Of a stretch of 37,590 nt of DNA, positions 8,516 through 16,556 are shown piece by piece. The stretch is from FEN-1250 sp038237245 (lineage in GTDB: Bacteria; Gemmatimonadota; Gemmatimonadetes; Gemmatimonadales; Gemmatimonadaceae), in NCBI GenBank assembly GCA_038237245.1, contig JBBRYY010000022.1:1-37590 (forward strand). The letters run 5' to 3'. The notes under the pieces were generated by a model. That model saw only the letters and a list, made by a program, of their open reading frames with translations, was not told the DNA's origin and ran no database searches. Within the stretch, counting starts at the first letter, position 1; each line of letters starts with the position of its first letter. Made by a program: the position numbers and the translations under genes.

Positions 8516-9373
8516 CTATCCCAGAAAGCTCTCGAGTGCGCGGGCGCGAGACACATGGCGGAGCCGCGAAAGCGCCTTCTCCTTGATCTGGCGCACCCGT
8601 TCGCGCGTGATGCCAAGGAGCGCGCCGATTTGTTCGAGCGTCATCGGCTCCTCGCTGTCGAGCCCGAAGTACAGCCGCAGGATCTTCGCCTCGCGCTCCT
8701 TCAGCGACGACAACGACTCCTCGATCGCTTCGGTGAGCGCCTTCTCGAACGTCTGCTCGTCCGGCGTCGCGTTGAGCGTGTCCGGCAGGTAGTCGAGCAG
8801 CCGGTTGTCCTCACCCGGCGTCATCGGCGCATCGAGCGAGAGATGCGTCTGCGAGATCGAGATCGTCTTCGAGACCTCTTCCTCGGTGATGTCCATCTCG
8901 TGCGCGATCTCTTCGTGCGTAGGCTCGCGGCCGAGCTCCTGGAGGAGCGCGTTGGCGCGCTTGCCGATGCGGTGCAGCGTGCCCGCGCGGTTCAGCGGCA
9001 CGCGCACGATGCGCGACTGCTCGGCCAGCGCCTGCAGGATCGCCTGGCGGATCCACCAGACGGCGTAGGAGATGAACTTGATCCCCTTCGTCTCGTCGAA
9101 TTTGTGCGCCGCGCGGATGAGACCGAGGTTCCCCTCGTTGATGAGATCGGAGAGGGCGACGCCCTGGTTCTGGTACTTCTTCGCGACGGAGACGACGAAG
9201 CGGAGGTTCGAGCGCACGAGCTTGTCGAGCGCCTCGGCGTCCTTCACGCGGATGAGTTGCGCGAGGCGCACTTCCTCTTCGCGATCGATCAGCGGATACG
9301 CGCTGATGTCGCGAAGATACTGATCCAGCGACCCTTCGTCGTACGAAGACTTCTTATGCGAAGGTACGGCCAT
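8516..9373 (-). CDS. rpoD: Primary sigma-70 factor (RpoD/SigA type)
   Basis: A 285-residue group 1/2 sigma factor. Region 1.2 starts at about residue 12 (LDQYLRDISAYPL). Region 2 includes LVRSNLRFVVSVAKKY and the -10 recognition helix segment KFISYAVWWIRQAI. Region 3 follows (RIGKRANALLQELGREPTHEEIA, quoted in part), and region 4 includes LEQIGALLGITRERVRQIK, the -35 binding helix-turn-helix. It lacks the long region 1.1 and non-conserved insert of proteobacterial RpoD, so it is compact like SigA of several other phyla. It directs RNA polymerase to most promoters. An AGGAG-like Shine-Dalgarno lies about 12 bases before the ATG. Signal peptidase I lies 80 bp upstream on the same strand. A close group 2 paralogue cannot be excluded without the whole genome. 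Confidence 0.93.
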   Translation of the reverse strand: MAVPSHKKSSYDEGSLDQYLRDISAYPLIDREEEVRLAQLIRVKDAEALDKLVRSNLRFVVSVAKKYQNQGVALSDLINEGNLGLIRAAHKFDETKGIKFISYAVWWIRQAILQALAEQSRIVRVPLNRAGTLHRIGKRANALLQELGREPTHEEIAHEMDITEEEVSKTISISQTHLSLDAPMTPGEDNRLLDYLPDTLNATPDEQTFEKALTEAIEESLSSLKEREAKILRLYFGLDSEEPMTLEQIGALLGITRERVRQIKEKALSRLRHVSRARALESFLG

Positions 9374-9453
9374 ACTGGGCGGCTACTCCTGCGGGGACCA
9401 GCACGAATGCGCGACTGCGCGCTTGCAAACCGAACGTCGAACCATCCTGTCGA

Positions 9454-10227
9454 TCAACGAACCCGCGTTCCCAGACGGCTCCAGCGAATGTTGCTGAGCC
9501 AGGAGAAGTCACGCGACGCATCATGCTCGAAGCTGTAGTAGACGATCAGAGGCCTGCCCCGTACCAGAGAGTCGGAGACGAAGCCCCAGTAACGGCTGTC
9601 CTCACTATTGTCTCTGTTGTCTCCGAGCATGAAGTAGCTCTTGTCAGGGACGATTAGCGGACCCCAGGTGTTACGCGACGGATGGTATCCCTCGCGAGCC
9701 TGGGCGGTACGTACCAGATACTGATTCTGCCACCGAAATTCCTGCTCCAGCGGCTCTCCGGCTGGATGCGAATGGATGACGTACTGCTCGTTCTGCACAC
9801 GTCCGTTCAGAACCAGCGCGCCCTCGCGCATCTCCACGGTGTCGCCGGGCAGACCGATGAGCCGTTTGACGTATGCCGTTCGGGGATCGAGCGGAAACTG
9901 GAAGACTATCACATCGCCACGTCGCGGGGAGCGAATCGCGGGAAGTCGTACGTCGGTGAACGGGATTTCGGCGCCGTAGAGCGCCTTGTTCACGAGGAGG
10001 AAATCGCCGACCAGCAGCGTGTTCTCCATGCTGCCGGATGGGATTTTGTACGCCTCGACGCCGAACGTGCGGATGACCACGAACAGCGCGACGGCGAATA
10101 TGATGATCTTCGACCACTCCCAAAACCCATCCATCCGCCAGCGAGACCGATTCATCGCGCGCAGAACTTCCGCCCGATGCTCATCGGTGACGGTGCGTGA
10201 GCCGGATGGAGTGGGAGAGTGGGACAT
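9454..10227 (-). CDS. lepB: Signal peptidase I
   Basis: I chose the ATG at 10227 (257 residues) because the extra sequence in the longer open frame (to 10374) is not protein-like. One N-terminal membrane segment (IIIFAVALFVVIRTF, about 41-55) precedes the catalytic Ser motif IPSGSM (S66). The general-base Lys is in YVKRLIGLPGD (K121), and GDNRDNSEDSRYWG is the conserved box E. The enzyme removes signal peptides from exported proteins at the outer face of the inner membrane. Many genes in this window encode clients. The downstream gene is the primary sigma factor. Confidence 0.95.
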   Translation of the reverse strand: MSHSPTPSGSRTVTDEHRAEVLRAMNRSRWRMDGFWEWSKIIIFAVALFVVIRTFGVEAYKIPSGSMENTLLVGDFLLVNKALYGAEIPFTDVRLPAIRSPRRGDVIVFQFPLDPRTAYVKRLIGLPGDTVEMREGALVLNGRVQNEQYVIHSHPAGEPLEQEFRWQNQYLVRTAQAREGYHPSRNTWGPLIVPDKSYFMLGDNRDNSEDSRYWGFVSDSLVRGRPLIVYYSFEHDASRDFSWLSNIRWSRLGTRVR

Positions 10228-10274
10228 CGGCGTCCATCGTGGGGCGGCGGAATGATCCGGCGGATGTTCGCGCT

Positions 10275-10289
10275 GCGGCGAACCGCCGC
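10275..10289. terminator. Short GC hairpin downstream of the aldehyde dehydrogenase gene
   Basis: GCGGCG, a 3-base loop and CGCCGC form a perfect 6-bp stem about 95 bp past the aldehyde dehydrogenase stop. There is no U-tract, so termination is only a guess. It could equally belong to the leader of the signal peptidase gene. Confidence 0.25.
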
Positions 10290-10298
10290 TCTCCGGGT

Positions 10299-10310
10299 GA
10301 CTGATCAGTC
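10299..10310. promoter_or_regulatory. 12-bp perfect palindrome upstream of lepB
   Basis: GACTGATCAGTC is its own reverse complement and lies 72 bp upstream of the lepB ATG, in the 156-bp gap after the aldehyde dehydrogenase gene. Its position would suit an operator for the lepB-sigma factor transcript. A GTCGAC palindrome overlaps its right end. No regulator is identified. Confidence 0.3.
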
Positions 10311-10383
10311 GACCGCGAGGCAACTGCTGACGAATTTCCCTGACGCGCGGGCCGATTGCAAGTCGATCCCGCACGCCAGGTTG

Positions 10384-11892
10384 CTACAACAGCGTCGTCG
10401 CGTCATCGCCGTAGTTGTCGATCTGGGCCCGCTGCAGCTTGCCCGAGAAATCGACGTACCCCACCTTCGTCTCGGAGTAGAACTCGTACACCGCCCAACC
10501 GCCCTCGCGATGACCGTTGCCGGTCTGCTTCACGCCTCCGAACGGCAGGTGCGCTTCCGCGCCGATCGTCGGTGCGTTGATGTACGTGATACCGTTGTCC
10601 AGTTCGGTTAGCGCGCGGAAGGCGACGTTAACGTCCCGCGTGTACACCGACGACGACAGTCCGTACCGTACGTCATTGTTCACTGCGAACGCCTCGTCGA
10701 CGCTGTCGACGCGGATCACCGAGAGGATCGGACCGAAGATCTCCTCCTGCTCGAGACGCGAGCCAGCCTCGACGCGCGCGAACACCGTCGGCTCGAAGAA
10801 GTAGCCGTTCTCGAGACTCTTCCCCGTCGGGCGCCTGCCGCCACACAGCAGATCGGCGTTCTGCGCCTGCCCAATGTCGACGTAGCGCTCGACCTTCTCG
10901 AGCGATGCCGCGTTGATGAGTGGGCCGACATCCGTCCCCTTCTTGCGGCCGTCGCCGAGCTTCATCGCCTTCGCGCGATCGACGAGGAGTCCGAGCACGT
11001 TGTCGTGAATCTTCGACTGGAGGATGAGCCGGCTCGTCGCCGTGCACCGCTGTCCCGTCGTGCCGAACGCGCCCCACAACACACCCTCGAGCGCGAGCTC
11101 GGGATCCGCATCGTCGAGCACGATCATCGCGTTCTTCCCGCCCATCTCGAGCGAGAGCCGCTTGTGCATCCGTCCACACGTCTCGCCAACGATCGAGCCG
11201 ACCGCGGTCGAGCCGGTGAACGAGATCGCCGGAATGTCGGGGTGGCTCACGATCGCCGCGCCGACATCCTCACCCGCGCCGTGCAGCAGTTGAATGACTT
11301 CGACGGGGAGCCCTGCTTCCAGCAGAATTTCGACGAACACCGTTCCCGTGTGTGGCACATCCTCCGCCGGCTTGAAGATCACCGCGTTGCCGCAGAGCAG
11401 CGCCGGGAAGATCTTCCACGTCGGAATCGCGAGCGGGAAGTTGAACGGCGTGATGATCCCACAGATGCCGATCGGGCGGCGGAAGCTCATCGCCCACTTC
11501 GACCGCAGCTCGCTCGGCACCGTGTGCCCGAACAGCCGGCGCCCCTCGGTTGCCGCGTAGTACGCCGTGTCGATCCCTTCCTGCACGTCGCCCTTCGTCT
11601 CGGCCACCGGCTTTCCCATCTCGCGCGTCATGAGATCCGCGATCTCATCCTTGCGCTTGACGAGAAGATCGCCGGCCCTGCGCAGCACGTCGCCGCGCGC
11701 GGGCGCGGGCGTGTTGCGCCAGATCTCGAAGCCCTTCTTCGCGGAGGCGACCGCCTTCTCGACGTCAGCAGATGCTGAGAGAGGGAAGCGGCCGATGATA
11801 TCGGTCGTGTCCGCCGGATTGATGTTGTCGAAGTACTTGCCGGTGGACGGCTCGACCCACGCGCCGGCGACGAAATTCCTGAAAGTTTTCAT
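10384..11892 (-). CDS. NAD(P)-dependent aldehyde dehydrogenase
   Basis: The ATG at 11892 gives 502 residues, a normal family length. The open frame extends further upstream, but that part overlaps the next gene and is not protein-like. The cofactor and catalytic signatures are ITPFNFPLA (N151), the nucleotide-binding ISFTGSTAVGS, LSLEMGGKN (catalytic E249) and TTGQRCTATSR (nucleophile C283). A late QEEIFGPILSV motif is also present. The enzyme oxidises an aldehyde to a carboxylic acid in the cytoplasm. The EMGGKNAMIV pattern is close to semialdehyde dehydrogenases (alpha-ketoglutarate semialdehyde and aminoadipate semialdehyde types), but I cannot fix the substrate. It is the last gene of a long minus-strand run, 31 bp after a small membrane protein gene. 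Confidence 0.92.
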   Translation of the reverse strand: MKTFRNFVAGAWVEPSTGKYFDNINPADTTDIIGRFPLSASADVEKAVASAKKGFEIWRNTPAPARGDVLRRAGDLLVKRKDEIADLMTREMGKPVAETKGDVQEGIDTAYYAATEGRRLFGHTVPSELRSKWAMSFRRPIGICGIITPFNFPLAIPTWKIFPALLCGNAVIFKPAEDVPHTGTVFVEILLEAGLPVEVIQLLHGAGEDVGAAIVSHPDIPAISFTGSTAVGSIVGETCGRMHKRLSLEMGGKNAMIVLDDADPELALEGVLWGAFGTTGQRCTATSRLILQSKIHDNVLGLLVDRAKAMKLGDGRKKGTDVGPLINAASLEKVERYVDIGQAQNADLLCGGRRPTGKSLENGYFFEPTVFARVEAGSRLEQEEIFGPILSVIRVDSVDEAFAVNNDVRYGLSSSVYTRDVNVAFRALTELDNGITYINAPTIGAEAHLPFGGVKQTGNGHREGGWAVYEFYSETKVGYVDFSGKLQRAQIDNYGDDATTLL

Positions 11893-11923
11893 GTCGTAAT
11901 ATCGCAGGAAAAGAGCGAGCGCG

Positions 11924-12367
11924 TCAGGAGCACATCCAGGTGGCCGGATGCGAGGCGGTTGGAGTCGCGTAACCCGTGCGCGGGAGAATCTCGAGACCGG
12001 CGAGCACGAGTCCCCAGAGCACGAGCAGCAGCGAGAGGACGTGCGCCTGCGCCGAGCGATGGCGCCACGTCCAGACGGCGCTCCACACGCCGCCGACGGT
12101 GACCATCCCGCTCGCGAACAGAAACGCGAAGAGCCCCGGGCCGCAGCGCGCGCTGTACGGCCAGAAGAGCATCGCGAGCCCGAGGACCACGGCGAGCATG
12201 AGCCGCGCGAACACGCCGAACGTCGACGTCGTGCGCTGCACCTCGGCCACCTTCGCCTTCTCGGCCGGCGCCTTCGCACCCTTCGTCGTGATGAGCGCGT
12301 CGTCGGAGATCGACTCGAGCTGACGGTCGATCTTCTTCATCTCCTTGTCCCAATCCGTGTCGGCCAT
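11924..12367 (-). CDS. Small membrane protein of unknown function
   Basis: A 147-residue protein with a charged cytoplasmic N-terminus (about 1-48, rich in Asp, Lys and Glu). Three hydrophobic segments follow, around residues 50-68, 75-97 and 108-126. It is not a family I recognise. It sits 9 bp after the NtrC-type regulator gene and 31 bp before the aldehyde dehydrogenase gene on the same strand, so it belongs to the same transcript by spacing. The product probably sits in the inner membrane. Nothing visible suggests an enzyme. Confidence 0.7.
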   Translation of the reverse strand: MADTDWDKEMKKIDRQLESISDDALITTKGAKAPAEKAKVAEVQRTTSTFGVFARLMLAVVLGLAMLFWPYSARCGPGLFAFLFASGMVTVGGVWSAVWTWRHRSAQAHVLSLLLVLWGLVLAGLEILPRTGYATPTASHPATWMCS

Positions 12368-12376
12368 GGCGGTCCT

Positions 12377-13744
12377 CTAGGCGTGCTCTCGCGCCAGCGC
12401 ATACCGCTCGATCTTCTTATAGAGATTCGAGCGCGGCATGTCGAGCAGGCGCGCGGTTTCCGAGACATTCCAGTCCGTCTCGCGCAGCTTGTGAAGCAGA
12501 AAGGCGCGCTCCGCCGCCTCCTTGAACTCCTCGAAGGTCTTGCTGTCGGCGAGCGAGCCGAGGCTCGTCGTGTCCGCCGCGCGAAGTCCGAGCAGGCGAT
12601 CGACATCAGTTGCCCCGATGCGCGGCCCCGACGACAGAATGAGAATCCGCTCGACGGTGTTCTTCAGCTCGCGCACGTTCCCCGGCCAGCCGAAGGCGGC
12701 GAGACGGCCAACGGCGTCAAGGCTGAAGGTGCGCGGGGGCATCCCCTCCCCTTCGGAGAGAATTCCGGCGAAGTGGTGCACGAGCAGCGGGATGTCCTCG
12801 CGGCGGTCGCGCAGCGGCGGCACCACCACGGGAACGACGTTCAACCGATAGTAGAGATCCTCGCGGAAGTGCCCCTCCGCGATCTCCGCCTCGAGATTCT
12901 TGTTCGTCGCGGCGATGACACGCACGTCCACGGAGATCGTCTTCGAGCTGCCGATGCGATTGACCACGCCATCCTCGAGCACGCGCAGCACCTTTGCCTG
13001 CGCACTCGGACTCATGTCGCCGATCTCGTCGAGGAAGAGCGTGCCGCCGTTCGCCTGCTCGAACTTGCCCGTGCGATCGGCGATCGCGCCGGTGAACGAC
13101 CCCTTGATGTGGCCGAAGAGCTCACTCTCGATGAGCTCACTCGGAATCGCGGCGCAGTTCACCTCGACGAACGGCTTCGCCGCGCGCGGCGACAGCCTGT
13201 GCACCGCGCGCGCGACGAGCTCCTTTCCGGTTCCGTTCTCGCCGGTGATCAGCACGCGCGCCGGCGTCGTCGCGACGCGCTCGATCTTCTCGATGAGCGA
13301 GCGGATCGCGAACGACTTGCCGACGATCTCGTAACGCGACTCAATGCTCTCGCGCAGGCGGCTGTTCTCCTCGCGAAGCACCACATGCTGGAGCGCGTTG
13401 CGCAGCGTGACCTGAATGCGATCGGTATCGAGCGGCTTCTCGAGAAAGTCGTACGCGCCAAGCTGCGTCGCCTCGACCGCCGTCTGAATCGTCCCGTGGC
13501 CGCTGATCATCACCACGATCGCCGCGGGATCGATGACGCGGATGCGCTTGAGCGCCTCGAGTCCATCGATGCCGCCCATCTTCACATCCATGAAGACGAG
13601 ATCCGGCTGCCACTTCTCGTACTCGGCGATCGCGTCCACCGCGTTCTGCACTGAGTGCACCTCGTAGCCGTCGTACTCGAGGAGCTGGCCGAGTGCGGCG
13701 CGGATTCCCTTCTCATCATCGGCGACGAGGATCTTTGGGCTCAT
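12377..13744 (-). CDS. NtrC-family sigma-54-dependent response regulator
   Basis: A 455-residue protein with the three expected domains. The receiver domain (about 1-120) has the acidic pair D9/D10, phospho-acceptor D53 and K103. The central AAA+ domain has GENGTGKE as Walker A, GSFTGA as the sigma-54 contact loop, and LFLDEIGDM as Walker B. A C-terminal Fis-type helix-turn-helix (ETARLLDMPRSNLYKKIERY) follows. It activates sigma-54 promoters on phosphorylation by a partner kinase. No histidine kinase is adjacent. The nearest candidate is the NtrY-like kinase about 12 kb away. Its ATG overlaps the stop of the upstream membrane-anchored gene, and a small membrane protein gene follows at 9 bp. 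Confidence 0.95.
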   Translation of the reverse strand: MSPKILVADDEKGIRAALGQLLEYDGYEVHSVQNAVDAIAEYEKWQPDLVFMDVKMGGIDGLEALKRIRVIDPAAIVVMISGHGTIQTAVEATQLGAYDFLEKPLDTDRIQVTLRNALQHVVLREENSRLRESIESRYEIVGKSFAIRSLIEKIERVATTPARVLITGENGTGKELVARAVHRLSPRAAKPFVEVNCAAIPSELIESELFGHIKGSFTGAIADRTGKFEQANGGTLFLDEIGDMSPSAQAKVLRVLEDGVVNRIGSSKTISVDVRVIAATNKNLEAEIAEGHFREDLYYRLNVVPVVVPPLRDRREDIPLLVHHFAGILSEGEGMPPRTFSLDAVGRLAAFGWPGNVRELKNTVERILILSSGPRIGATDVDRLLGLRAADTTSLGSLADSKTFEEFKEAAERAFLLHKLRETDWNVSETARLLDMPRSNLYKKIERYALAREHA

Positions 13745-14406
13745 CGGACCACCTTGTAGAGGGTGATCTGTCCCTTGCTGATGCGGACGTCGCCGATGTG
13801 CACCGGCGTGATGAGCGGCAGCGCGTCATCCACAACGCCCTCGGGGCGCGTTCCCTTCGAGTAGCTCTTGATGAGCTTCGGCATCATGGCGTGCGGCAGC
13901 GAGAGGTCGTGGATGCGGAACGACTGCACGCGATACTCCGCGAGCCCGAGCTTGACGATGTCGAGCGTGCCGCCGAACTGTATCGGCTCGCGATCGCCGA
14001 GCACTTTGGCGAGTGGACCGAGCTGCGAGAGATCGCCGATGTCGGACGGGTTCACCGTGCAGCGCACGAGGAGCTGGTCACCGCTCACCATCGCCTCGAC
14101 GTCGCGCGCAGACGGCGGGAGCTGATGCGAGAGCTGCTGGAAGATGAAGGCGACGAGGTCGCCCGCTTCGACGTTCCCGTACACCGGTCCATTGCGCGAG
14201 GCCAGTCGCTCGATGATCGCGCGCGCGCGGCCGGCGCCGGCGGGGGTCGCGGGCTGCCACTCGCCGGCGGCGTGCGCGGGCGCGGCAGGGATCGGGCTCG
14301 TGATGCGATGGAGATACGGCGTCCAGTAGTCGCGGGTGACCCACGCGCCCGCGGCGATCGCGATCGCGACGACGAGGCAGCCGATCGACTTGAAGCATCC
14401 CCCCAT
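13741..14406 (-). CDS. Membrane-anchored protein of unknown function
   Basis: A 221-residue protein with one N-terminal hydrophobic segment (about 8-22), a proline/alanine-rich linker (about 33-60) and a soluble domain that should face the periplasm. I recognise no domain. The soluble part is predicted to be mostly beta-strand from its alternating pattern (for example VGDVRISKGQITLY near the end, quoted approximately). Its stop overlaps the start of the NtrC-type regulator by ATGA, and it begins 3 bp after the 2'-5' RNA ligase stop. The coupling makes a link to the regulator possible, but the arrangement may be only operon packing. Confidence 0.75.
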   Translation of the reverse strand: MGGCFKSIGCLVVAIAIAAGAWVTRDYWTPYLHRITSPIPAAPAHAAGEWQPATPAGAGRARAIIERLASRNGPVYGNVEAGDLVAFIFQQLSHQLPPSARDVEAMVSGDQLLVRCTVNPSDIGDLSQLGPLAKVLGDREPIQFGGTLDIVKLGLAEYRVQSFRIHDLSLPHAMMPKLIKSYSKGTRPEGVVDDALPLITPVHIGDVRISKGQITLYKVVR

Positions 14407-14409
14407 GAC

Positions 14410-14973
14410 TCAGCCACCTCCGAGTGGGATCGTCGCGACCTCGGTGTACCGCGGGCCGCCCGCTGCGATCGAGCTCTCGAGCAACGAGAGCGTCGTCACC
14501 TGCTGGACTCCCTTGTACCCCACGGCGCGCGCGGCGACCGCGAGAGCGCGCGCGTTGGCGAGCGGCATCTCGTCGCGCACGCGCGCGAGGGTGATGTGCG
14601 GCCGAAAAGCGCGCGCGTCGAGCGCGTAACCGTGGGCCGCGCACGCCGCCTCTATGTCGTGATGCATGAGCTCGAGCCTCGGGTCGTGTTGCACCCCCAT
14701 CCATACGACACGGGGCGCCCGAAGGTTTGGAAAGGCGCCGAGTCCGCTGATGCGAAGGTCGATCGGATGCTGCGCCTTACCGATCGCAGCGAGAATGGTC
14801 GCCAGCTCTGCCGGCGCCGTGTCCGGCTGCTCGCCGAAAAACTTTATGGACAGATGCAGATTCTCTTCCCGCACCCACGTGGCCTCGGGAGCGGCCTTCT
14901 TCATAGGCGCGAGCGCCTGACAGATCGCCCGCCGTTCGCGGGCGCCCAGCTCAAGAGCCAGAAAGAGGCGCAC
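14410..14973 (-). CDS. thpR: RNA 2',3'-cyclic phosphodiesterase (2'-5' RNA ligase family)
   Basis: A 187-residue 2H phosphoesterase. Both signature motifs are present: HLSIKF (H40, S42) and RPHITLARV (H126, T128). Length and spacing match ThpR/LigT. Family members hydrolyse RNA 2',3'-cyclic phosphates to 2'-phosphates and can join RNA ends through 2'-5' bonds in vitro. The physiological role is unclear. The start lies 23 bp inside the end of the larE gene, which suggests co-translation. The membrane-anchored unknown follows at 3 bp. Confidence 0.93.
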   Translation of the reverse strand: MRLFLALELGARERRAICQALAPMKKAAPEATWVREENLHLSIKFFGEQPDTAPAELATILAAIGKAQHPIDLRISGLGAFPNLRAPRVVWMGVQHDPRLELMHHDIEAACAAHGYALDARAFRPHITLARVRDEMPLANARALAVAARAVGYKGVQQVTTLSLLESSIAAGGPRYTEVATIPLGGG

Positions 14974-15835
14974 TGTCTCCGCGATCGGGGAGGACGCCAG
15001 CGAGCACGTTGAGGGAGCCGGAGCGAAAGCCGCGCGGGTCGAGCACCGCGCTCACGAATCCCGCTGCGCACACGGTAGCGAGTAGCTGCGTCGCGCGCTC
15101 GGGGACACTCCATTCGGCGAGCTCGGCCAGATCCATCTCGACGCGAGCGGTGTCCCCGTGATGACGGACGCGCAGATTGCCCGCCACACCGAGCTCCCGT
15201 AGCGCACGCTCCGCCCGCTCGACGGAGGCGAGGCGCACAACCGTCACCGGAGTGCCGTACGGAAGGCGCGACGAGAGGCATGGCGACGACGGCTGCGACC
15301 ACGTCGGAATGCCGCGCGCGCACGACCGCTCGCGGATGTCTGCCTTGGTGAAACCGAGCTCCGCGAGCGGGGAGCGGACGCTCTTCTCCACGGCGGCCTT
15401 CTTCCCCGGACGATGATCGGAGAGATCGTCGGCATTCGTGCCGTCGATGATCGTCGCGATCCCGCGCTCGGCGCGCACGCGCTCGAGCACCGACCAGAGC
15501 TCGGACTTGCAGAAGTAGCAGCGATTGGTCGGATTGGCGACGTAACGAGGGTCCTTCATCTCGTGCGTGTCGACCTCGAGCACCTGGATCCCCGCGCGCG
15601 CGGCAACGTCGCGCGCGGTCTGCCACTGCTCGGCCGGATACGACGCGCTGCGTCCGATGACCGCGAGAAAGCGCTCGGCGCCCACGGCCTCGATGGCGAC
15701 GCAGGCGAGGTAGGCGGAATCGACGCCGCCGCTGAAGCCGAGGAGGAGCGAATCGTGGGACCGGAGCCACTCGATGAGCTCACTCTCGCGCTGGAGTGCG
15801 GCGCGGGGAGTTTCGAGGGCGGCGGGGGAGCTCAT
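14951..15835 (-). CDS. larE: ATP-dependent sacrificial sulfur transferase LarE
   Basis: A 294-residue PP-loop protein. The SGGVDS pyrophosphatase loop is at 35-40, NPTNRCYFCKSELW at about 101-114, and PCLSSRLPYG places a Cys at 186, equivalent to the Cys of the Lactiplantibacillus enzyme that gives up its sulfur. LarE activates the carboxylate of the pyridinium adenine precursor by AMP transfer and then donates sulfur to build the nickel-pincer nucleotide cofactor of LarA-type racemases. larB and larC, the other two synthesis genes, are not in the window, nor is a LarA homologue. They may lie elsewhere. It is the first gene of a compact minus-strand run that continues through thpR to the NtrC-type regulator. 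Confidence 0.93.
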   Translation of the reverse strand: MSSPAALETPRAALQRESELIEWLRSHDSLLLGFSGGVDSAYLACVAIEAVGAERFLAVIGRSASYPAEQWQTARDVAARAGIQVLEVDTHEMKDPRYVANPTNRCYFCKSELWSVLERVRAERGIATIIDGTNADDLSDHRPGKKAAVEKSVRSPLAELGFTKADIRERSCARGIPTWSQPSSPCLSSRLPYGTPVTVVRLASVERAERALRELGVAGNLRVRHHGDTARVEMDLAELAEWSVPERATQLLATVCAAGFVSAVLDPRGFRSGSLNVLAGVLPDRGDSAPLSGS

Positions 15836-15872
15836 AGCTGAAACGTAGCGGTGAGGAAGTGCGGGGGAAGAC

Positions 15873-16457
15873 TCAGCGCGGCGTGAGGAGCGCTGGGTGC
15901 ACCACGCGGCCGTCGTCCGCGCGGAGTGCGACGTCGACCGAGTCGACGTCCCAGACGACGATCAGCGCGCGGTCGGTGCCGGCCGTGAAGGTCATGAGAT
16001 CCTGCTTCGAGAGTCCGGGCTCCTTGAGCGGCGCTGAGCCGGTTGGCGCGGCGCGGTACGGATGCGTGTGAAAGGTGCCGATCACGCCGGCGACGCTATC
16101 ACAGCTGCCGGTGACGGCGAACTGAAATCGCTTCATGTCGTGCGCGGGCACCCATCCGATCACGTGGAAAGTGTCGGCGTTCACGTCGCCGATGAGGCAG
16201 CCGAGGTACTCCTTTTGTGTGGGACGGCCGCCGGTGCCGAGCGCCTGGGTGAGCATGTTCTGATCGGCGATCTCGTCCCAGTGTCTGTTCGCCTGTGCCC
16301 AGACGCTGTTGAGCGAATCGCGAACCGATGCGGCGATGACGATCACGGGATCGTGCGCGGGGCGGGCCGCAGAGAGACCGCCGGCGGCGAGGAGAAGCAT
16401 CGGGAGGCGCAGCGCGCGCAGGAGCCGAGGCGAAGGAACGGTGGCGCGAGACGGCAC
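15873..16457 (-). CDS. Exported JAMM/MPN-like (Mov34) domain protein
   Basis: A 194-residue protein. An Arg-rich N-terminus and a hydrophobic core (about 16-30) form a likely signal peptide. The mature part shows the JAMM zinc-site residues in order: E83 in a KEYLGCLIG segment, the HTHP triad at H130 and H132 in IGTFHTHP, and S150/D153 in GLSKQD. The gap between HTHP and SxxD (about 16 residues) is longer than the usual 6-7, so there is an insert. JAMM proteins are isopeptidases or peptidases that act in the cytoplasm in most bacterial cases (for example on ubiquitin-like proteins or cell-wall peptides). An exported copy is unusual. The function is unknown, and no ubiquitin-like gene is adjacent. 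Confidence 0.72.
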   Translation of the reverse strand: MPSRATVPSPRLLRALRLPMLLLAAGGLSAARPAHDPVIVIAASVRDSLNSVWAQANRHWDEIADQNMLTQALGTGGRPTQKEYLGCLIGDVNADTFHVIGWVPAHDMKRFQFAVTGSCDSVAGVIGTFHTHPYRAAPTGSAPLKEPGLSKQDLMTFTAGTDRALIVVWDVDSVDVALRADDGRVVHPALLTPR

Positions 16458-16556
16458 GGCAGAATCCGGTGTGATCGAGTGTCCGGGGAGCGAATGGGAC
16501 GTTCCTATATTACCCCTTCGCGCTAAGGCGTTCGCTCACCTTCCAATGAGATTTTC
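16458..16556. promoter_or_regulatory. Divergent promoter region with an AT-rich element
   Basis: The 99-bp gap between the JAMM-like gene (minus) and the DUF486 gene (plus) contains TATATT at 16506-16511, which resembles a -10 element and stands out in GC-rich DNA. It also reads as a -10-like TAATAT on the minus strand. I see no matching -35 box at the usual distance on either strand. Confidence 0.3.

Noticed and set aside
8420..9538. A 372-residue plus-strand frame opposite the sigma factor gene
   Set aside because: The sigma factor frame has all conserved regions; this one is an Arg/Leu-rich shadow.
11893..12279. An N-terminal extension of the aldehyde dehydrogenase
   Set aside because: It overlaps the small membrane protein gene in another frame and is Arg/Ser/Cys-rich; the family N-terminus begins at the ATG at 11892.
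11948..13654. A 568-residue open frame on the plus strand
   Set aside because: It is antisense to the NtrC-type regulator and the small membrane protein gene, is rich in Arg and His, and shows no family motif. Such frames are expected opposite GC-rich genes.
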